A DNA stretch of 64,000 nt from Achromobacter deleyi (GCF_902859705.1 NZ_CADIJO010000003.1:372001-436000), one strand, 5' to 3'; numbered from the stretch's first letter, positions 27,110-38,045 are shown. Program-made: numbers and translations. Notes: generated from the sequence alone by a model not told the origin.

Positions 27110-27129
27110 GACCTACGAAGACAACGTCT

Positions 27130-28266
27130 TTAAGCCTTAACCGATCTATGCCGACTAATACTCATCATGATCCCGAATGCTATGCCCATTGTGAAGAGGG
27201 CTGTGCCGCCGTAGCTCATGAAGGGGAGTGGCACGCCCACCACTGGCAGGATGCCTGTCACCATGCCCACGTTCACGAACACGTAGATGAATAGCATCAT
27301 CGTCAGCGCGCCGGATAGCAGGCGGCCGAATTGGGATGAGGCGCGGGACGCGATCGTCAGGCCGCGGGCCATCATCAGGCCGTATAGCACCAGAATCGCA
27401 ATGCCGCCGTACAGGCCGAATTCCTCGGCGTAGACCGCGAAGATGAAGTCGGTCGTGCGTTCGGGGATGAAGTCCAGGTGCGTCTGCGTGCCCTTCATGT
27501 AGCCCTTGCCGTACACGCCGCCCGAGCCCACCGCGATCATCGACTGGATCGTGTGGAAGCCCTTGCCCAGCGGGTCGGAACTGGGATTGAGCAGCGTGCA
27601 GACGCGGTGCTTCTGGTAGTCGTGCAGCACCACCCAGTTGACGTCGGGTTCGCAGAGCTGGTCTTCGTAGTAGACCAGCGTGCCGATGCCGATGATGCCG
27701 GCCAGCATCACCGGGACCAGCAGCTTGAATGACAGGCCGGCGAAATAGATGACGAAGAAGCCGGCGCCGAACACCAGCAGCGCGGTGCCCAGGTCGGGCT
27801 GCAGCACGATCAGGCCGAACGGCGCGGCCAGCATGGCGGCGGCGGCCAGGAAGTCGCGGATGCGTACCGCGCCCTCGTGGCGCTGGAAGTACCAGGCCAG
27901 CATCATGGGCACGGCGATCTTCATCATCTCGGAGGGCTGGATGCGGGTCACGCCCAGGTTCAGCCAGCGGGTGGCGCCCTTGCTGGTTTCGCCGAAGAAT
28001 TCCACGCCCAGCAGCAGCACCACGCCCACCACATAGAACGGCAGCGCCAGCTTCATCAGCCACTTGGGCGGGATCAGCGCCATGATCCACATGGCAAAGA
28101 ACGCGATGATGAAATTGCGCGACTGTTCGGCGAAACGCCAGTCGGTGCCGCCCACCGCCGAGTGCATGACGGTCAGGCCCAGCGCGGCGAACATCATCAG
28201 GATGGCCAGCAGCGGCCAGTCAAACGCCGTGAAGACGCGCAACAGGATCAGGCCGAGACGCTTCAT
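27130..28266 (-). CDS. rodA: Rod-shape peptidoglycan glycosyltransferase RodA (MrdB)
   Basis: 378 aa SEDS-family inner-membrane protein with about ten helices that polymerises lipid II during elongation together with PBP2. Signatures: GATRWLNLGVTRIQPSEMMKI (with the conserved Trp/Gly/PSE), PDLGTALLVF, and C-terminal GVPLPFMSYGGTALFT. Start ATG overlaps the mrdA stop by 4 nt. Last gene of the mreBCD-mrdA-rodA operon; its 3' end faces the repeat locus. Confidence 0.96.
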   Translation of the reverse strand: MKRLGLILLRVFTAFDWPLLAILMMFAALGLTVMHSAVGGTDWRFAEQSRNFIIAFFAMWIMALIPPKWLMKLALPFYVVGVVLLLGVEFFGETSKGATRWLNLGVTRIQPSEMMKIAVPMMLAWYFQRHEGAVRIRDFLAAAAMLAAPFGLIVLQPDLGTALLVFGAGFFVIYFAGLSFKLLVPVMLAGIIGIGTLVYYEDQLCEPDVNWVVLHDYQKHRVCTLLNPSSDPLGKGFHTIQSMIAVGSGGVYGKGYMKGTQTHLDFIPERTTDFIFAVYAEEFGLYGGIAILVLYGLMMARGLTIASRASSQFGRLLSGALTMMLFIYVFVNVGMVTGILPVVGVPLPFMSYGGTALFTMGIAFGIMMSISRHRSVKA

Positions 28267-30191
28267 GGTCGGCGCACCACGTCGGAAGTAATGGTTTCAA
28301 CGGTGGCCAGCGGCACGTTGCGGTCTGGCCGCACGATCTTGTCCTGCCGATCCTTGGCCAGCCAGTAGTCGAACACCTTGCGGGCGACCGGGGCGGCCAC
28401 GCTGGCGCCCCAGCCGGCGTTCTCGACGATCAGCGAGACGGCGATGCGCGGGTGTTCGAGCGGCGCGAAGCCCATGAACAGCGCGTGGTCGCGCAGGCGT
28501 TCGTCGATGGCGCTGGCGCGGTAGTGGCCGCCGCGCAGGCTGAACACCTGGGCGGTGCCGGTCTTGCCGGCGGCCTGGTATGGCGCGTTGGCAAAGGCGC
28601 GGCGGGCCGTGCCGGCACGGACCACGTCGGCCATGGCGTTCTTGATGACATCCACGTTGGCCTGCTTGAGCGGAATGCGGTAGTCAGGTGCGGACTCGGT
28701 GGGCTTGGCCACGCCGGTGCGCGGGTCTCGCACCGCGTGCACCAGGTGCGGGCGGCGGTACAGGCCATTGTTGGCCAGCGTGGACGTGCCCTGCGCCAGC
28801 TGCAGCAGCGTGAACGCGTTGTAGCCCTGGCCCACAGCCACCGAAATGGTTTCACCGGCGTACCAGCGCTGGCGGTCCTTGTCCTTGTAGGCCGAGCGCT
28901 TCCAGTCGGTAGAGGGCAGCACGCCGCGCTTCTCGCCTTCGAGGTCGATGCCGGTGATCTGGCCGAAGCCGAACTGCTTGGTGAAATCGTGCAGCGCGTT
29001 CACGCCGATTTCGGGCCCCAGCGAATAGAAGTAGGTGTCGGATGACACGACGATGGCCTTGTGCATGTCGGTCATGCCGTAGGCCGCGCCGCCCGCGTTG
29101 CGGAATTTCTGGCCGCCGAACTCGTAGTAGCCGGGGTCCGAAATGCGGTCGGTGGCGCGGCGCTTGCCCAGTTCCAGCGCCGCCAGGCCCACGAAGGGCT
29201 TGTAGGTGGAACCGATGGGATAGGTGCCGTAGAGCGGGCGATTGATCAGCGGGTGGTCCGGCGATTCGTTCAGCATGCGCCAGTTGTCCACGTCGATGCC
29301 GTCGACGAACAGGTTGGGGTCGAACGACGGCTGCGACACGAAGGCCAGCACCTCGCCGGTGTCCGGGTCGATGGCGACCAGCGCGCCGCGCTGGCCTTCG
29401 AAAGCCTCTTCGGCCACTTTCTGCAGGCCCAGGTCGATGGACAGCATGATGTCCGAGCCGGGCACGGGGTCGATGCGGCGCAGCGTGCGCATGGGGCGTC
29501 CGCCGGCGGTGACTTCGACTTCTTCGAGCCCGGTGCGGCCGTGCAGCGCTTCTTCCCAGGTTTTTTCGATACCTTTCTTACCAATGACATCGGTGCCACG
29601 GTAATTGCCCAGCAGGCCGGCGCGTTCGAGCTCTTCGTTGTCGCCTTCGGCGATGCGGCCGATGTAGCCCACCACGTGGGCGGCCGACACGCCTTGCGGG
29701 TACTCGCGGACCCAGCGGGCGCGCAGTTCCACGCCCGGGAACTGGAAGGCGTGCGCCGCGAACCAGGCGGCTTCGGTTTCGTTCAGGTTGTTGCGCAGTT
29801 GCAGGCTGGCGTAGCGGCTGGATTCTGCCGCGCGGCGCTTGAAACGGCGCTGGTCGGCGGGGCTGATGTACACCACCTGGGTCAGCCGCTCGAACAGCGC
29901 GGCCATGTTGCCGGCCTGGGCCGGCACCACTTCAAGCGTGTAGGTGCGGTAGTTGCGCGCCAGCACTTCGCCGTTGCGGTCGAGGATTTCGCCGCGGCGC
30001 GGCGGAATCGGCACCACCGCGATGCGGTTGCGGTCGGCGCGCTCGGACAGGCCTTCGTAGCGGTCGACCTGCAAGTACCAGAACCGGCCCACCAGCACAC
30101 CGAAGCAGGCCAGCGCGAACACGCCGCCCACCCAGGCGCGCAGGCGGAAACGCTGCTTCTGCTGCTGGCCGGTTTTCTTGAATTCAAACAT
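28263..30191 (-). CDS. mrdA: Penicillin-binding protein 2 (MrdA), peptidoglycan transpeptidase
   Basis: Class B PBP of the elongasome, 642 aa. N-terminal membrane anchor (about residues 22-45), a pedestal domain with RNYRTYTLEVVPAQ, then the transpeptidase domain with active-site SxxK in PIGSTYKPF, second motif SSDTYFYSLG and KTG in AAGKTGTAQV. Crosslinks the lateral wall with RodA as glycan polymerase. 15 bp downstream of mreD and overlapping rodA. Confidence 0.97.
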   Translation of the reverse strand: MFEFKKTGQQQKQRFRLRAWVGGVFALACFGVLVGRFWYLQVDRYEGLSERADRNRIAVVPIPPRRGEILDRNGEVLARNYRTYTLEVVPAQAGNMAALFERLTQVVYISPADQRRFKRRAAESSRYASLQLRNNLNETEAAWFAAHAFQFPGVELRARWVREYPQGVSAAHVVGYIGRIAEGDNEELERAGLLGNYRGTDVIGKKGIEKTWEEALHGRTGLEEVEVTAGGRPMRTLRRIDPVPGSDIMLSIDLGLQKVAEEAFEGQRGALVAIDPDTGEVLAFVSQPSFDPNLFVDGIDVDNWRMLNESPDHPLINRPLYGTYPIGSTYKPFVGLAALELGKRRATDRISDPGYYEFGGQKFRNAGGAAYGMTDMHKAIVVSSDTYFYSLGPEIGVNALHDFTKQFGFGQITGIDLEGEKRGVLPSTDWKRSAYKDKDRQRWYAGETISVAVGQGYNAFTLLQLAQGTSTLANNGLYRRPHLVHAVRDPRTGVAKPTESAPDYRIPLKQANVDVIKNAMADVVRAGTARRAFANAPYQAAGKTGTAQVFSLRGGHYRASAIDERLRDHALFMGFAPLEHPRIAVSLIVENAGWGASVAAPVARKVFDYWLAKDRQDKIVRPDRNVPLATVETITSDVVRRP

Positions 30192-30206
30192 GAAGCGGCG
30201 CCGCCG

Positions 30207-30773
30207 TCAGGCGGAGGAAGATTCGGCGTCGTCGGCACCGCGCTGCGGCAAGTGCAGAACCCAGCCCGCCAGCGGCCACAAGGCGGCGGTGATGGCGACG
30301 CTGATGCCCCAGTCCCAGCCCGGCCACTTGCCGGCAAGCCACGCATGGATGATCTGGGTGACGAAGCGCGCAATCAGGAACACAGGCAGCATGTGCATGG
30401 CCTGGCTCCAGAGGTCAAAGCGTTGCAGGCGCCGGTGCAGCACCACGGCGCCATAGGCGACCAGGGTGTAGGACAGCGCGTGTTCGCCCAGCAGGCCGGC
30501 ATCGTGCACGTCCATCAGCAGGCCGAAGCAGAACGCGGTGAACAGGCCCACGCGGCGCGGCTCGTGCACGCACCAGAAGGCGATGATCAGGATCAGGACG
30601 TCGGGCGCGCCCTGCCACAGCCGCCACGGCAGCAGCGACACCAGCCAGACCAGGACGATGGTGCCCCAGACGAACACGCCGTGGGCCGGCCCGGACAGGC
30701 GTTCGGGGTGCACATTGCTGGGCGTGCCCAGGCGGCGCCGGGGTTGCCCTGATGATTGATTAGTCCGATCCAC
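30207..30773 (-). CDS. mreD: Rod-shape determining protein MreD
   Basis: 188 aa polytopic inner-membrane protein of the elongasome (five or so helices; LVWLVSLLPWRLW, VLILIIAFWCVHEPRRVGLF, DVHDAGLLGEHALSYTLVAYGA). I choose the GTG at 30773, because AGGAGG lies 9 nt upstream and no later in-frame ATG exists; an ATG at 30815 lies deep inside mreC. With this start it overlaps the mreC end by 14 bp. Confidence 0.9.
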   Translation of the reverse strand: MDRTNQSSGQPRRRLGTPSNVHPERLSGPAHGVFVWGTIVLVWLVSLLPWRLWQGAPDVLILIIAFWCVHEPRRVGLFTAFCFGLLMDVHDAGLLGEHALSYTLVAYGAVVLHRRLQRFDLWSQAMHMLPVFLIARFVTQIIHAWLAGKWPGWDWGISVAITAALWPLAGWVLHLPQRGADDAESSSA

Positions 30774-31644
30774 CGGAATCGACCTCCTGACGGTTGGACT
30801 CGGCACGTTCCACATCCACCTGCAGGACCAGGAAGTGGCGATAGCGTTCAGGGTGGGCCAGCGGTTCGCAGACGGCCCGCGCGAAGCCGGAAGCGGTGTC
30901 GCGTTCGACCGAGGTTACCTTGGCCACCGGCAGGCCGGCGGGAAACAGGCCGCCGACGCCACTGGTGACGATAGTATCGCCTTCCTTGATGTCGGCATTG
31001 GCCGCCAGGTAACGGACCTCCATCTTGCCCGGAGAGTTCCCGCCGAACGCAATCAGGCGCAGGCCGTTGCGCAGCAGTTGCACGGGAATGGAAACCTGTT
31101 CGTCGGTGACCAGGGCGGCCTCGGCCGTCATGGGCGTGACGCGCACGATCTGGCCGACCACGCCGCCTTCGTCGATGACGGGCATGCCCGGGGCCAGGCC
31201 AGCCTTGCTGCCCTTGTTGAAGACCAGCCGCTGGTTGAAGGCGTTGGTGGGTTCGTACAGCACTTCCACCACCACGGCCGACTGGGCCACGGTATCGGTC
31301 ACGCCGAGCAGGCGGCGCAATTGCGCATTTTCGGCGGCCAGCTGCGCCGCATGGGTGGCCACCTGGGCCAATTCGATGCGCTGGCGTTGCAGCGCTTCGT
31401 TTTCGCTACGGATAAGGTTGGCCGCATTGACCCATTCGTTGACCTGTTGGACCAGGTCGCGCGGCGCCATGACGGCGCGCTGGAACGGGTACAGCGCCAC
31501 GGATACCGCACGGCGCGCCGGTTCGAGCATGCGCCATTGCGAATCCATGATGATCAGGGCCAACGCCAAGGCGACCAGGACGACCAGCCGCACCTCAGCG
31601 GGTGGACCGCGCCTGAATAGGGGGGGAGTCCCTTGTCGTTGCAT
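30760..31644 (-). CDS. mreC: Rod-shape determining protein MreC
   Basis: 294 aa: short cytoplasmic N-terminus, one membrane helix (about residues 17-34, LVVLVALALALIIM), a coiled coil (about 60-105) and the periplasmic beta-barrel domain (NKGSKAGLAPGMPVIDEGGVVGQIVRV). Organises PBP2 and RodA into the elongation complex. Ends overlapping mreD. Confidence 0.95.
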   Translation of the reverse strand: MQRQGTPPLFRRGPPAEVRLVVLVALALALIIMDSQWRMLEPARRAVSVALYPFQRAVMAPRDLVQQVNEWVNAANLIRSENEALQRQRIELAQVATHAAQLAAENAQLRRLLGVTDTVAQSAVVVEVLYEPTNAFNQRLVFNKGSKAGLAPGMPVIDEGGVVGQIVRVTPMTAEAALVTDEQVSIPVQLLRNGLRLIAFGGNSPGKMEVRYLAANADIKEGDTIVTSGVGGLFPAGLPVAKVTSVERDTASGFARAVCEPLAHPERYRHFLVLQVDVERAESNRQEVDSGGSD

Positions 31645-31728
31645 GAATCTCAGCCCGGGCGCCCGCGCCCGCCGCCCCCGCAGCGGCCGGAGCCGTAGAA
31701 AAGCGGGGCTCCGGGCTGGCGGGCAGGA

Positions 31729-32778
<1,050 letters not shown>

Positions 32779-32881
32779 TCAGCTAAATTCTGGGGGGAAT
32801 TGGGGTCATGCCGCGGGGCGTACGACCCGAGAAAGGTCGGGTCCGCCTGTCATCACGGCGATTAAACCGTGAATCATAACT

Positions 32882-32887
32882 TATAAT
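32882..32887 (+). promoter_or_regulatory. Candidate -10 box of the gatCAB promoter
   Basis: A perfect TATAAT 113 bp before gatC, in the AT-richest part of the 228-bp mreB-gatC divergent region. No good -35 is evident (GATTAA with a 16-nt spacer is the nearest). The complementary strand here also offers TATGAT for mreB. Confidence 0.35.
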
Positions 32888-33000
32888 TTCCCCGGAAATA
32901 GCGCATAAATGCAGGCTATTCAAGCTTTGTAACGGTATTGGCATGTGCATACTGCCCAGTCCCGCCCCTCGGCCTTCGCTTCTCGATATTTGCAATCCCC

Positions 33001-33309
33001 ATGGCGCTCAATGACACAGATGTGGCCCGCATTGCCAAGCTGGCCAGAATCGAACTGACCCCGGACCAGCGCACCCACGCGCAGGCCGAGCTCAATGGCA
33101 TCCTCCACCTGATCGAACGGCTGCAAGCCGTCGACACCCAAGGCGTCGAACCCCTGGCCCACCCCCTGTCGGCCCACGAAGACATCGTGCTGCGCCTGCG
33201 CCAGGACGCCGTGACCGAAACCGCCTCGGAGGCCCGCCGCGCAGACCTGCTGGCCAACGCCCCCGACGCCCAGGACGGCCTCTTCCTGGTTCCCAAGGTC
33301 CTAGATTAA
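33001..33309 (+). CDS. gatC: Asp-tRNA(Asn)/Glu-tRNA(Gln) amidotransferase subunit C (GatC)
   Basis: 102 aa small subunit that wraps GatA and GatB and stabilises the complex. MALNDTDVARIAKLARIELT and MNGIL-like segment LNGILHLIERLQAVDTQGVEPLAHP are typical. The start at 33001 is preferred over an in-frame ATG 21 codons upstream because homology starts here. First gene of gatCAB. Confidence 0.95.
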   Translation: MALNDTDVARIAKLARIELTPDQRTHAQAELNGILHLIERLQAVDTQGVEPLAHPLSAHEDIVLRLRQDAVTETASEARRADLLANAPDAQDGLFLVPKVLD

Positions 33310-33312
33310 GCC

Positions 33313-34854
33313 ATGACGAAACCCGCCTTGCACACCCAATTCGAGGGGATCGCCGCCCTGCGCGCGGCCCTCGCCCAACGCCAGGTCAGCGCCGTCGAGC
33401 TGGCGCAAAGCTCGCTGGCGGCCGCCGACGCGGCCAGCGGCCTGAACGCCTTCTTACACATTGACGCCGAATTGACGCTGGCCCAGGCCCGCGCCGCCGA
33501 CGCCGCACTGGCCGCCGGCAACGCCGGCCCGCTGGCCGGCGTGCCCATCGCCCACAAAGACGCCTTCGTCACCCGCGGCTGGCGCACCACCGCCGGCAGC
33601 AAGATGCTGGACGGCTACGTCAGCCCGTTCGATGCCACCGTGGTCGAGCGCCTGCAAGCGGCCGGCGCCGTCTCGCTGGGCAAGCTGAACTGCGACGAAT
33701 TCGCCATGGGCTCGGGCAACGAGAACTCGGCCTACGGCCCCGTGAAGAACCCCTGGGACCCGGCCGCCGTGCCCGGCGGCTCGTCGGGCGGTTCGGCCGC
33801 GGCCGTGGCGGCCCGCCTGGTGGCGGCCACCACCGGCACCGACACCGGCGGCTCGGTCCGCCAGCCCGCCGCGCTGTGCGGCGTGAGCGGCATCAAGCCC
33901 ACCTATGGCACCGTATCCCGCTACGGCATGGTCGCCTTCGGTTCCAGCCTGGACCAGGCCGGCCCGCTGGCCCCCAGCAGCCGCGACCTGCTCGAACTGC
34001 TGGACGTCATCAGCGGCTTTGACCCGCGCGATGCCACCAGCCTGGAAAAATGCGACGGCGCCGTCAACGAGCCGGGCCGCGTGCGGCGCGACTTCGACGC
34101 CGCGCAGGCCCAATACGATGCCGCCGGCAGCCAGCCCCTGAAGGGCCTGCGCATCGGCGTGCCCGCCGAATACTTCGGCGCCGGCCTGGCGCCGGACGTG
34201 GCCGCCGCGGTGGAAGCCGCCCTGGCCCAGTTCGAAGCCCTGGGCGCCGTGCGCGTGCCGGTGTCGCTGCCCCGCACCGAGCTGGCCATTCCCGCCTATT
34301 ACGTGATTGCCCCCGCCGAAGCGTCCAGCAACCTGGCCCGCTACGACGGCGTGCGCTACGGCCACCGCGCCGCGCAGTACGGCGACCTGAACGAAATGAT
34401 CAGCCGCTCGCGCGCCGAAGGCTTCGGCGACGAGGTCAAGCGCCGCATCCTGATCGGCACCTACGTGCTGTCCCACGGCTACTACGACGCCTACTACCTG
34501 CAGGCCCAGCGCCTGCGCCGCATGATCGCGCAGGACTTCCAGCGCGCCTATGCCGGCCAGTGCGACGTCATCATGGGCCCGGTGACCCCGACGGTCGCCA
34601 AGAACATCGGCGACAACCGCGACGATCCCACTGCCGACTGGCTGGCCGACGTCTACACGCTGGGCGTGAGCCTGGCCGGCCTGCCCGCGATGTCGATCCC
34701 GTGCGGCTTCGGTTCGTCCACTAGCGCCAAGCGCCCGGTCGGCCTGCAGATCATCGGCAACTACTTCGACGAAGGCCGCCTTCTGGCCATCGCCGACCGC
34801 TACCAACAAGTCACCGACTGGCACAAAGCCTCGCCGGCCCAGCAGGACGCCTAA
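33313..34854 (+). CDS. gatA: Asp-tRNA(Asn)/Glu-tRNA(Gln) amidotransferase subunit A (GatA)
   Basis: 513 aa amidase-signature enzyme releasing ammonia from glutamine. The Ser-cisSer-Lys triad is visible: Lys in [10 protein letters not shown] and the serines in [16 protein letters not shown] plus [13 protein letters not shown]. Delivers ammonia through a tunnel to GatB to convert mischarged Glu-tRNA(Gln) and/or Asp-tRNA(Asn). Three bases separate it from gatC and from gatB. Confidence 0.98.
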   Translation: MTKPALHTQFEGIAALRAALAQRQVSAVELAQSSLAAADAASGLNAFLHIDAELTLAQARAADAALAAGNAGPLAGVPIAHKDAFVTRGWRTTAGSKMLDGYVSPFDATVVERLQAAGAVSLGKLNCDEFAMGSGNENSAYGPVKNPWDPAAVPGGSSGGSAAAVAARLVAATTGTDTGGSVRQPAALCGVSGIKPTYGTVSRYGMVAFGSSLDQAGPLAPSSRDLLELLDVISGFDPRDATSLEKCDGAVNEPGRVRRDFDAAQAQYDAAGSQPLKGLRIGVPAEYFGAGLAPDVAAAVEAALAQFEALGAVRVPVSLPRTELAIPAYYVIAPAEASSNLARYDGVRYGHRAAQYGDLNEMISRSRAEGFGDEVKRRILIGTYVLSHGYYDAYYLQAQRLRRMIAQDFQRAYAGQCDVIMGPVTPTVAKNIGDNRDDPTADWLADVYTLGVSLAGLPAMSIPCGFGSSTSAKRPVGLQIIGNYFDEGRLLAIADRYQQVTDWHKASPAQQDA

Positions 34855-34857
34855 ACA

Positions 34858-36315
34858 ATGAACTGGGAAATCGTCATCGGCCTGGAAACGCATACGCAGC
34901 TTTCCACCGACTCCAAGATCTTTTCGGGCAGCAGCACCCAATTCGGCGCCGCGCCCAACACCCACGCCAACGAAGTCGACCTGGCCCTGCCGGGCAGCCT
35001 GCCGGTCATGAACCGCGGCGCCGCCGAGCGCGCCATCCGCTTCGGCCTGGCGGTAGGCGCCGAGATCGCGCCGCGCTCGGTGTTCGCGCGCAAGAACTAC
35101 TTCTACCCGGACCTGCCCAAGGGCTACCAGATCAGCCAGTACGAGCTACCGGTGGTGGTGGGCGGCTCGCTGTCGTTCTTCGTGGGCGAGGAAGAAAAAA
35201 CCGTCAACCTGACGCGCGCCCACCTGGAAGAAGACGCGGGCAAGTCCTCGCACGACAACTTCACCCTGGCCAACGGCTCTCCGGCCAGCGGCATCGACCT
35301 GAACCGCGCCGGCACGCCGCTGCTGGAAATCGTGACCGAGCCCGAAATGCGCTCGGCCGCCGAGGCCGTGGCCTACGCCCGCGCGCTGCACAGCCTGGTG
35401 GTCTGGCTGGGCATCTGCGACGGCAACATGCAGGAAGGCTCGTTCCGCTGCGATGCCAACGTGTCCGTGCGCCCGGTGGGCCAGAAGGAATTCGGCACCC
35501 GCACCGAGATCAAGAACGTCAACTCGTTCCGCTTCCTCGAGCGCGCCATCGTCTATGAAGCGCGGCGCCAGATCGAACTGATCGAAGACGGCGGCACCGT
35601 GGTCCAGGAAACCCGCCTGTACGACGCCGACCGCGACGAGACCCGCAGCATGCGCAGCAAGGAAGACGCGCACGACTACCGCTACTTCCCCGACCCCGAC
35701 CTGCCCACGCTGGTCATCTCGCGCGAGTGGGTGGACGACGTGCGCGCCGCCATGCCCGAGCTGCCGGCTGCCCAGCGCGCCCGCTTCGAAACCGAATACG
35801 GCCTGCCCGCCTACGACGCCGCGCAACTGACCGTCAGCCGCGACCTGGCCGCCTACTTCGAAGCCGTGGCGCACGCGCTGCCGGCCGGCCAGGCCAAGCT
35901 GGCCGCCAACTGGATCATGGGCGAAGTGGCCGCCACGCTGAACAAGGAAGAAAAGGCCATCGCCGATTCGCCGGTGCAGGCCCCCGCCCTGGCGGCCCTG
36001 ATCAACCGCATCATCGACGGCACGATCTCCAACAAGATCGCGCGCGAAGTGTTCGGCGCCATGTGGGCCGGCGAAAACGGCGGTCAGGCCGACGCCATCA
36101 TCGAGGCCCGCGGCCTGAAGCAGATCAGCGACACCGGCGCCATCGGCGCCATGATCGACGACGTGCTGGCCGCCAACCCGGCCATCGTCGAGGAATACCG
36201 CGCGGGCAAGCAGAAGGCGTTCAACTCGCTGGTGGGCCAGATCATGAAGGCCGCCCGCGGCAAGGCCAACCCGCAGCAGGTCAACGACCTGCTCAAGCAG
36301 AAGCTGGACAGCTGA
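34858..36315 (+). CDS. gatB: Asp-tRNA(Asn)/Glu-tRNA(Gln) amidotransferase subunit B (GatB)
   Basis: 485 aa kinase/transamidase subunit: [13 protein letters not shown], the cradle domain [33 protein letters not shown], and a C-terminal YqeY-like tRNA-binding tail ([15 protein letters not shown]). Followed by a good terminator. Confidence 0.98.
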   Translation: MNWEIVIGLETHTQLSTDSKIFSGSSTQFGAAPNTHANEVDLALPGSLPVMNRGAAERAIRFGLAVGAEIAPRSVFARKNYFYPDLPKGYQISQYELPVVVGGSLSFFVGEEEKTVNLTRAHLEEDAGKSSHDNFTLANGSPASGIDLNRAGTPLLEIVTEPEMRSAAEAVAYARALHSLVVWLGICDGNMQEGSFRCDANVSVRPVGQKEFGTRTEIKNVNSFRFLERAIVYEARRQIELIEDGGTVVQETRLYDADRDETRSMRSKEDAHDYRYFPDPDLPTLVISREWVDDVRAAMPELPAAQRARFETEYGLPAYDAAQLTVSRDLAAYFEAVAHALPAGQAKLAANWIMGEVAATLNKEEKAIADSPVQAPALAALINRIIDGTISNKIAREVFGAMWAGENGGQADAIIEARGLKQISDTGAIGAMIDDVLAANPAIVEEYRAGKQKAFNSLVGQIMKAARGKANPQQVNDLLKQKLDS

Positions 36316-36369
36316 TCCCCATGCGCCGTCCCGGCCACGGGGCGGCGTGCAAGATCAGACCAATCCTAG

Positions 36370-36400
36370 GGCCGCGGCACCTTGTCGCGGCCTTTTGTTT
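36370..36400 (+). terminator. Rho-independent terminator of gatCAB
   Basis: GGCCGCG (36370-36376) pairs with CGCGGCC (36386-36392), followed by TTTTGTTT. It separates gatCAB from the toxin-antitoxin pair. Confidence 0.85.
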
Positions 36401-36441
36401 GGCCAAGAATGATCTGGTCGATTCCGACTGGAGATTTGGCC

Positions 36442-36687
36442 ATGAATTACATCGAACTCAGCAGCAGCGATCTGCTGCACCGGTTCGCCGACCACCTGCA
36501 AGCCGTCACCCAGGGCCAGCATTTCATCATCTCGATCGATGGCGTGCCCTATGCCCGGCTCACGCCTGCTTCGTCCACGACCACGCTCGATGGCCATGAT
36601 GCCCTGGAAGCGATGAAGCACTTCGCCCCTGGCGCGCCCGTCCCGCACGAAGTCATCCGCGCCTGGATCGAAGAAGGCCGCGAATGA
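36442..36687 (+). CDS. Phd/YefM-type antitoxin
   Basis: 81 aa. The start MNYIELSSSDLLHRFADHLQ with the later IISIDGVPYARLTPA matches the Phd-type N-terminal DNA-binding fold (helix plus strand pattern ending in a V/YARL motif); the remainder (HDALEAMKHFAPGAPVPHEV) would bind the toxin. Ribosome site TGGAG lies 10 nt before the ATG. Its stop overlaps the toxin start by 4 nt (ATGA), the usual coupling. It probably represses its own operon. Confidence 0.85.
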   Translation: MNYIELSSSDLLHRFADHLQAVTQGQHFIISIDGVPYARLTPASSTTTLDGHDALEAMKHFAPGAPVPHEVIRAWIEEGRE

Positions 36688-37151
36688 ACCCGATCCGATT
36701 GGTACCCGACGCGTCCGTCGCCCTGGCCTGGCTGCTGGGCCGCACTGACATGCATGAGTCAAACCTGGCTCGGCATCTGCTTGAAGTGGCCCACGCCTCA
36801 CAGAACCTGGTGCCCCACATCTGGCCAGTGGAAGTGGCAAACGGCATGTTGCGCGCCGAACGCGGCGAACGCATCACCGAAGGCCAACGATTATCGTTCG
36901 CCCGGTTGCTGGACCGACTACCTATTTCCGCCGATCCGGACGCTGCGACGTCCAGCATATGGCGCGTCTATCAACTGGCTCGGACTCACGGGCTAACCAC
37001 CTACGATGCCAGCTATGTCGAACTGGCGTGGCGCAACAACGCCTGCCTGGCAACATTCGACCGCAAGCTGGCCGACGCTGCGCGAGCAAGTGGTATCGCG
37101 GTCTACGGCCAGCCCCATGGTGTGGCCGAACCGATCGCGCGCTACGGCTGA
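36684..37151 (+). CDS. vapC: VapC-type PIN-domain toxin ribonuclease
   Basis: 155 aa PIN-domain RNase, predicted to cleave RNA (often tRNA) when freed from the antitoxin. All four acidic residues are visible: Asp9 (VPDASVALAW), Glu50 (WPVEVANGML), Asp108 (TTYDASYVELA) and Asp126 (ATFDRKLADAA), so it looks active. Coupled with the Phd-like antitoxin. The symbol is given for the family; pairing with Phd rather than VapB-type antitoxin is common for this subgroup. Confidence 0.88.
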   Translation: MNPIRLVPDASVALAWLLGRTDMHESNLARHLLEVAHASQNLVPHIWPVEVANGMLRAERGERITEGQRLSFARLLDRLPISADPDAATSSIWRVYQLARTHGLTTYDASYVELAWRNNACLATFDRKLADAARASGIAVYGQPHGVAEPIARYG

Positions 37152-37161
37152 ACGCCGCCGT

Positions 37162-37190
37162 AAAACAACAGGGCGGCACTCGGCCGCCCT
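37162..37190 (-). terminator. Hairpin between vapC and pyrE, likely pyrE terminator
   Basis: AGGGCGGC (37170-37177) pairs with GCCGCCCT (37183-37190). On the minus strand it is followed by GTTGTTTTAC, so it best serves pyrE, but it could also stop vapC transcription. Confidence 0.6.
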
Positions 37191-37212
37191 GCATTTCAGG
37201 CTCGCAAGCGCC

Positions 37213-37911
37213 TTACTTCACCCCGTACTTGGTCCGATACGCCAGCACGGCGTCACGGTGCTCGGCAAACGCGGCATCGTCTTGCAGCAGCGCCATGATG
37301 TCTGCCAGCGACGCGATGGCCACTACCGGAATGCCGTAGGTCTTGGCCACGTCTTGCACGGCGGAATGGGCCGACAGGGCGTCGTCCGGGCCGGCGCGTT
37401 CCATCCGGTCCATGGCGATCAGCACCGCCGCCGGTTCGGCGCCTGCGTTACGGATGATCTCTACCGATTCGCGCACCGAGGTGCCCGCCGTGATGACGTC
37501 GTCGATGATCACGACCTTGCCCTTGAGCGGCGCGCCGACCAGGGTGCCGCCTTCGCCGTGGTCCTTGGCTTCCTTGCGGTTGTAGGCAAACGGCACGTCG
37601 CTGCGGCCTTGCATGGCCGGGTGACCGGCCAGCGCCACGGCGGTGGCCGTCGCCAGGGGAATGCCCTTGTAGGCGGGGCCGAACAGCATGTCGAACGACA
37701 CGCCCGAATCCAGCAGCGCCTGGGCATAGAAGCCCGCCAGCTTGCCGACCGAACCGCCGCTGTTGAACAGGCCCGCATTGAAGAAATAGGGACTGATGCG
37801 CCCCGATTTGACCTTGAAGCTGCCGAAGCGCAGCACGCCTTCGTTCAAGGCAAAGCGGACGAAATCGAGCGAGGTAGCGGAAGCGTGGTGGGCGGATTGG
37901 GCGGCAGACAT
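37213..37911 (-). CDS. pyrE: Orotate phosphoribosyltransferase (PyrE)
   Basis: 232 aa enzyme joining orotate and PRPP in pyrimidine synthesis. Motifs: [47 protein letters not shown] (catalytic loop) and PRPP-binding [13 protein letters not shown]. The N-terminus [14 protein letters not shown] is an extension before the usual start. Divergent from xthA with a 134-bp gap. Confidence 0.97.
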   Translation of the reverse strand: MSAAQSAHHASATSLDFVRFALNEGVLRFGSFKVKSGRISPYFFNAGLFNSGGSVGKLAGFYAQALLDSGVSFDMLFGPAYKGIPLATATAVALAGHPAMQGRSDVPFAYNRKEAKDHGEGGTLVGAPLKGKVVIIDDVITAGTSVRESVEIIRNAGAEPAAVLIAMDRMERAGPDDALSAHSAVQDVAKTYGIPVVAIASLADIMALLQDDAAFAEHRDAVLAYRTKYGVK

Positions 37912-38045
37912 GCGAGGAAGGTCCGAGAGATGGCAAACCCCCGCATTTTATCCGTTGTCGGGGGCTTTCCCAGGCCGCGCCGCCGAGTCGGTTAAATTCC
38001 TGGCATTGTTCCGGCCGCCCTCGGCCGCTCTACAGGAGTCCCGCT

